DNA from: Cenarchaeum sp.
GTDB lineage: Archaea; Thermoproteota; Nitrososphaeria; Nitrososphaerales; Nitrosopumilaceae
Length of the DNA: 13,714 nucleotides
Assembly (NCBI GenBank): GCA_007570915.1
Contig: RKSK01000163.1
Span: forward strand, 1 to 13,714
Direction: 5' to 3'
The notes under the pieces: generated by a model
Databases searched by the model: none
The model's input: only the letters and a program-made list of their open reading frames with translations
Told to the model about the DNA's origin: nothing
Translations under genes and position numbers: made by a program
Shown: positions 12,318 through 13,714 of the stretch, in pieces
Numbering within the stretch: the first letter of the stretch is position 1
How the letters are laid out: every line of letters begins with the position of its first letter

Positions 12318-13324
12318 GCGCGCGCGACCCTGGCGAGGTTGCGCATCTCTATGTCCATGCCAAAGCGCGCCTCGTTGCGCTTCATGTACCTGTATATGGC
12401 GAGCATGTCAAAGCCCTGGCGTAGCATGCTAAACCTGCCCATGAGCTTCGCGTGGACAAACCTGAACACCCTTTCGTATATCGCAAAGTGCTCGCGGACC
12501 TCGCGCTCGTACGCCGCGACGTCGCCGACGTTCCTCGCGAAAATGTCCGCGCAGACCATGCTCGGTATTATCCCCTCGCCGAGCAGCGGAAAGACGGTCC
12601 CTATGGACTCGCCGACGCCCACGACCTTACCGCGGCTGTAGGGCATGCACCTGCCCGGCGTCGCGAGCCTTATGGGCCTCCCCACGGTCTTTGTTATGCG
12701 GCCGCCGTGCTCCTCCATGAACCTCCTCGTCTCGTCGACGTGCGCCCTGTTGTAGTCGCCGGCGCCTATGTGTGCGGCGTTTTTCCCCAGCGGAAAGTAC
12801 CAAAAGTACCCCGACATTCCCCTAAACGGCCTGATGTAAAAGTCGTCGTAAGGCGCGCCGCTGTCGTACTCCACCCTGTGCTCGTACGTCGGCAGGTAAA
12901 AGTCGTCGCGTATCCTCGGCAGGTAGGATCTGTGAAAGCCCGTGCAGTCTACAATGACGTCAAACTCGGCCTCGAGGTCCGCCAGCGCCGGCGCCTTGCC
13001 GTAGCGGACCTCGCAGCCGTCGACGAGGTCGCGTATGAGGCCGATCTTGTCGTACGTGCACAGGCCGCCGAGGCCGATGTGGAAGCCCTCCTGGCCGTCG
13101 ACCTCGACGCGCATCCTCCTCCCGTCGTGCGTGACATACTTCGCAAAGTCGACGCCCGAGAGCGCGCAGAGCTCGGCCATCTTTGTGCGGCACGTGCCCC
13201 ACGCGCATATCGAGTCGTGCCTGTCGGCCCTCATGCGCTCAAAGCCGACGACGTCGTGCTCGCGCTTGAGCCTCGAGGCCAGGTAGCTCCCCGCGACGCC
13301 GATCCCCGCTATGGCGACCCTCAC
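12314..13324 (-). CDS. FAD-dependent geranylgeranyl reductase family protein
   Basis: This 336-aa flavoprotein has an N-terminal Rossmann FAD motif AGIGVAGSYLASRL (6-19) and a FERM acidic end of strand 2. It also has a cysteine-bearing SICAWGTC loop (38-45) and DVIVDCTGFHRSYLP. The family motif YFWYFPLGKNAAHIGAG is at 173-189, and the second FAD motif VVGVGESIGTVFPLLGEGI is around 234-252. Archaeal members saturate the geranylgeranyl chains of ether lipids or quinones. This one is shorter than the usual 390-450 residues, so its substrate is uncertain and it could act on another isoprenoid such as menaquinone or a carotenoid. The GTG at 13322-13324 gives an intact first strand (RVAIAGIG) and has a TATA-like box about 26 bases upstream. 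Convergent with the YkgJ-like gene. Confidence 0.85.
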   Translation of the reverse strand: MRVAIAGIGVAGSYLASRLKREHDVVGFERMRADRHDSICAWGTCRTKMAELCALSGVDFAKYVTHDGRRMRVEVDGQEGFHIGLGGLCTYDKIGLIRDLVDGCEVRYGKAPALADLEAEFDVIVDCTGFHRSYLPRIRDDFYLPTYEHRVEYDSGAPYDDFYIRPFRGMSGYFWYFPLGKNAAHIGAGDYNRAHVDETRRFMEEHGGRITKTVGRPIRLATPGRCMPYSRGKVVGVGESIGTVFPLLGEGIIPSMVCADIFARNVGDVAAYEREVREHFAIYERVFRFVHAKLMGRFSMLRQGFDMLAIYRYMKRNEARFGMDIEMRNLARVARA

Positions 13325-13345
13325 GCGCGCGCGCCCGCGGGCCCC

Positions 13346-13354
13346 CGCGTAATA
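13346..13354 (-). promoter_or_regulatory. TATA-like box of the reductase gene
   Basis: The minus strand reads GTTATTACG, centred about 26 bases before the GTG at 13324. It is an isolated A/T element in a GC-rich gap of 61 bases, consistent with a leaderless GTG start. Confidence 0.45.
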
Positions 13355-13385
13355 ACCTTGTGAGGCGGGACGGCCCGCGCGGCCC

Positions 13386-13616
13386 CTACAGCGCCTCTCG
13401 CACGGCGCGCAGGCGCGGGTCGTCTATGTCCAGCATTCCGCCCCTTATGGCCGCTATCTGGCGGCCCAGCAGCTCCGCGCGACTATCGTCTCTTTCCTCC
13501 TCTCCGGGCATGCCTGCGTCAATTATTATGCTCTCTATCTGCTGTGCTGCCCAGGTGGCCCTTTTGTCCAGGTATCTGCCATACTGTGAACGCAGCAGCC
13601 TTATGGCGGAGAGCAT
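13386..13616 (-). CDS. Unrecognised 76-aa protein
   Basis: ATG at 13614-13616, TAG at 13386-13388. The protein is mostly helical: a basic amphipathic start (SAIRLLRSQYGRYLDKRATWAAQQ), a central IESIIIDAGMPGEEERDD and a C-terminal DIDDPRLRAVREAL. It has no signal peptide and no cysteines. Codon choice includes many A/T-ending codons compared with the neighbouring reductase. Alternative starts are GTG 13619 and TTG 13628 in the same frame. A TATA-like box about 38-50 bases upstream means a short leader of roughly 10-25 bases whichever start is used. I do not recognise it. Confidence 0.6.
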   Translation of the reverse strand: MLSAIRLLRSQYGRYLDKRATWAAQQIESIIIDAGMPGEEERDDSRAELLGRQIAAIRGGMLDIDDPRLRAVREAL

Positions 13617-13661
13617 CACACATCCCAAAAGTGACCCCCGCGCCTGATCCGGGCCAAACAG

Positions 13662-13671
13662 ATCTATAGGG
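13662..13671 (-). promoter_or_regulatory. TATA-like box for the 76-aa gene
   Basis: The minus strand reads CCTATAGATC, placing predicted initiation near 13639. Tentative, because the match is modest and close to the window edge. Confidence 0.35.
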
Positions 13672-13714
13672 GGACCCTGGCGGGCCGCCGATGCCGCGGC
13701 AAAAGGCGGAGCCG

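Noticed and set aside
1..13714. CRISPR array, insertion sequence or integrase
   Set aside because: No regularly spaced direct repeats, no terminal inverted repeats and no transposase or recombinase motifs on either strand.

Overview
This window comes from an ammonia-oxidising archaeon (Thaumarchaeota/Nitrososphaerota). The evidence is a complete archaeal-type amoB, two secreted proteins with the thaumarchaeal PEFG-CTERM anchor, a two-subunit 2-oxoacid:ferredoxin oxidoreductase, a geranylgeranyl-reductase-family protein, and an archaeal promoter style: TATA boxes 25-30 bases upstream of starts, little or no leader, frequent GTG/TTG starts. The very high GC with this gene set points to a Cenarchaeum-like, sponge-associated lineage. 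That placement is inference from the sequence; no database was searched.

Layout. Positions 1-1037 (minus): an unrecognised 312-aa protein whose stop overlaps the start of a second gene running off the left edge. Positions 1135-4065 (plus): a tightly overlapping operon of a LarC-type nickel insertase split into two ORFs, a LarE-type sulfur transferase and a NifS/IscS cysteine desulfurase. Together they suggest sulfur mobilisation plus Ni-pincer-cofactor-type chemistry. Positions 4043-5773 (minus): two paralogous PEFG-CTERM surface proteins. Positions 5897-6472 (minus): amoB, without amoA or amoC anywhere in the window. Positions 6516-7043 (minus): an unrecognised protein. Positions 7092-10108 (minus): korB and korA, preceded by a 45-aa, nine-cysteine protein too short for routine gene finding.

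Positions 10144-10561 hold no gene I can defend. Positions 10562-11188 (minus) form an island of visibly lower GC with two small genes. One encodes a duplicated domain whose second copy is broken by a single missing base. Positions 11245-12317 hold a divergent pair sharing an intergenic stretch of about 40 bases: a small possibly winged-helix protein (minus) and a YkgJ-like cysteine-cluster protein (plus). Positions 12314-13324 (minus) hold the FAD-dependent geranylgeranyl-reductase-like protein, and 13386-13616 (minus) a small unrecognised protein.

The main points of novelty are: (1) a larC that is split and appears to lack its central domain; (2) the nine-cysteine micro-protein heading the kor operon; (3) the frameshifted tandem-domain gene in the low-GC island; (4) the orphan amoB with its promoter tucked against the upstream gene, beside paired PEFG-CTERM proteins that share a cysteine just before the anchor motif.
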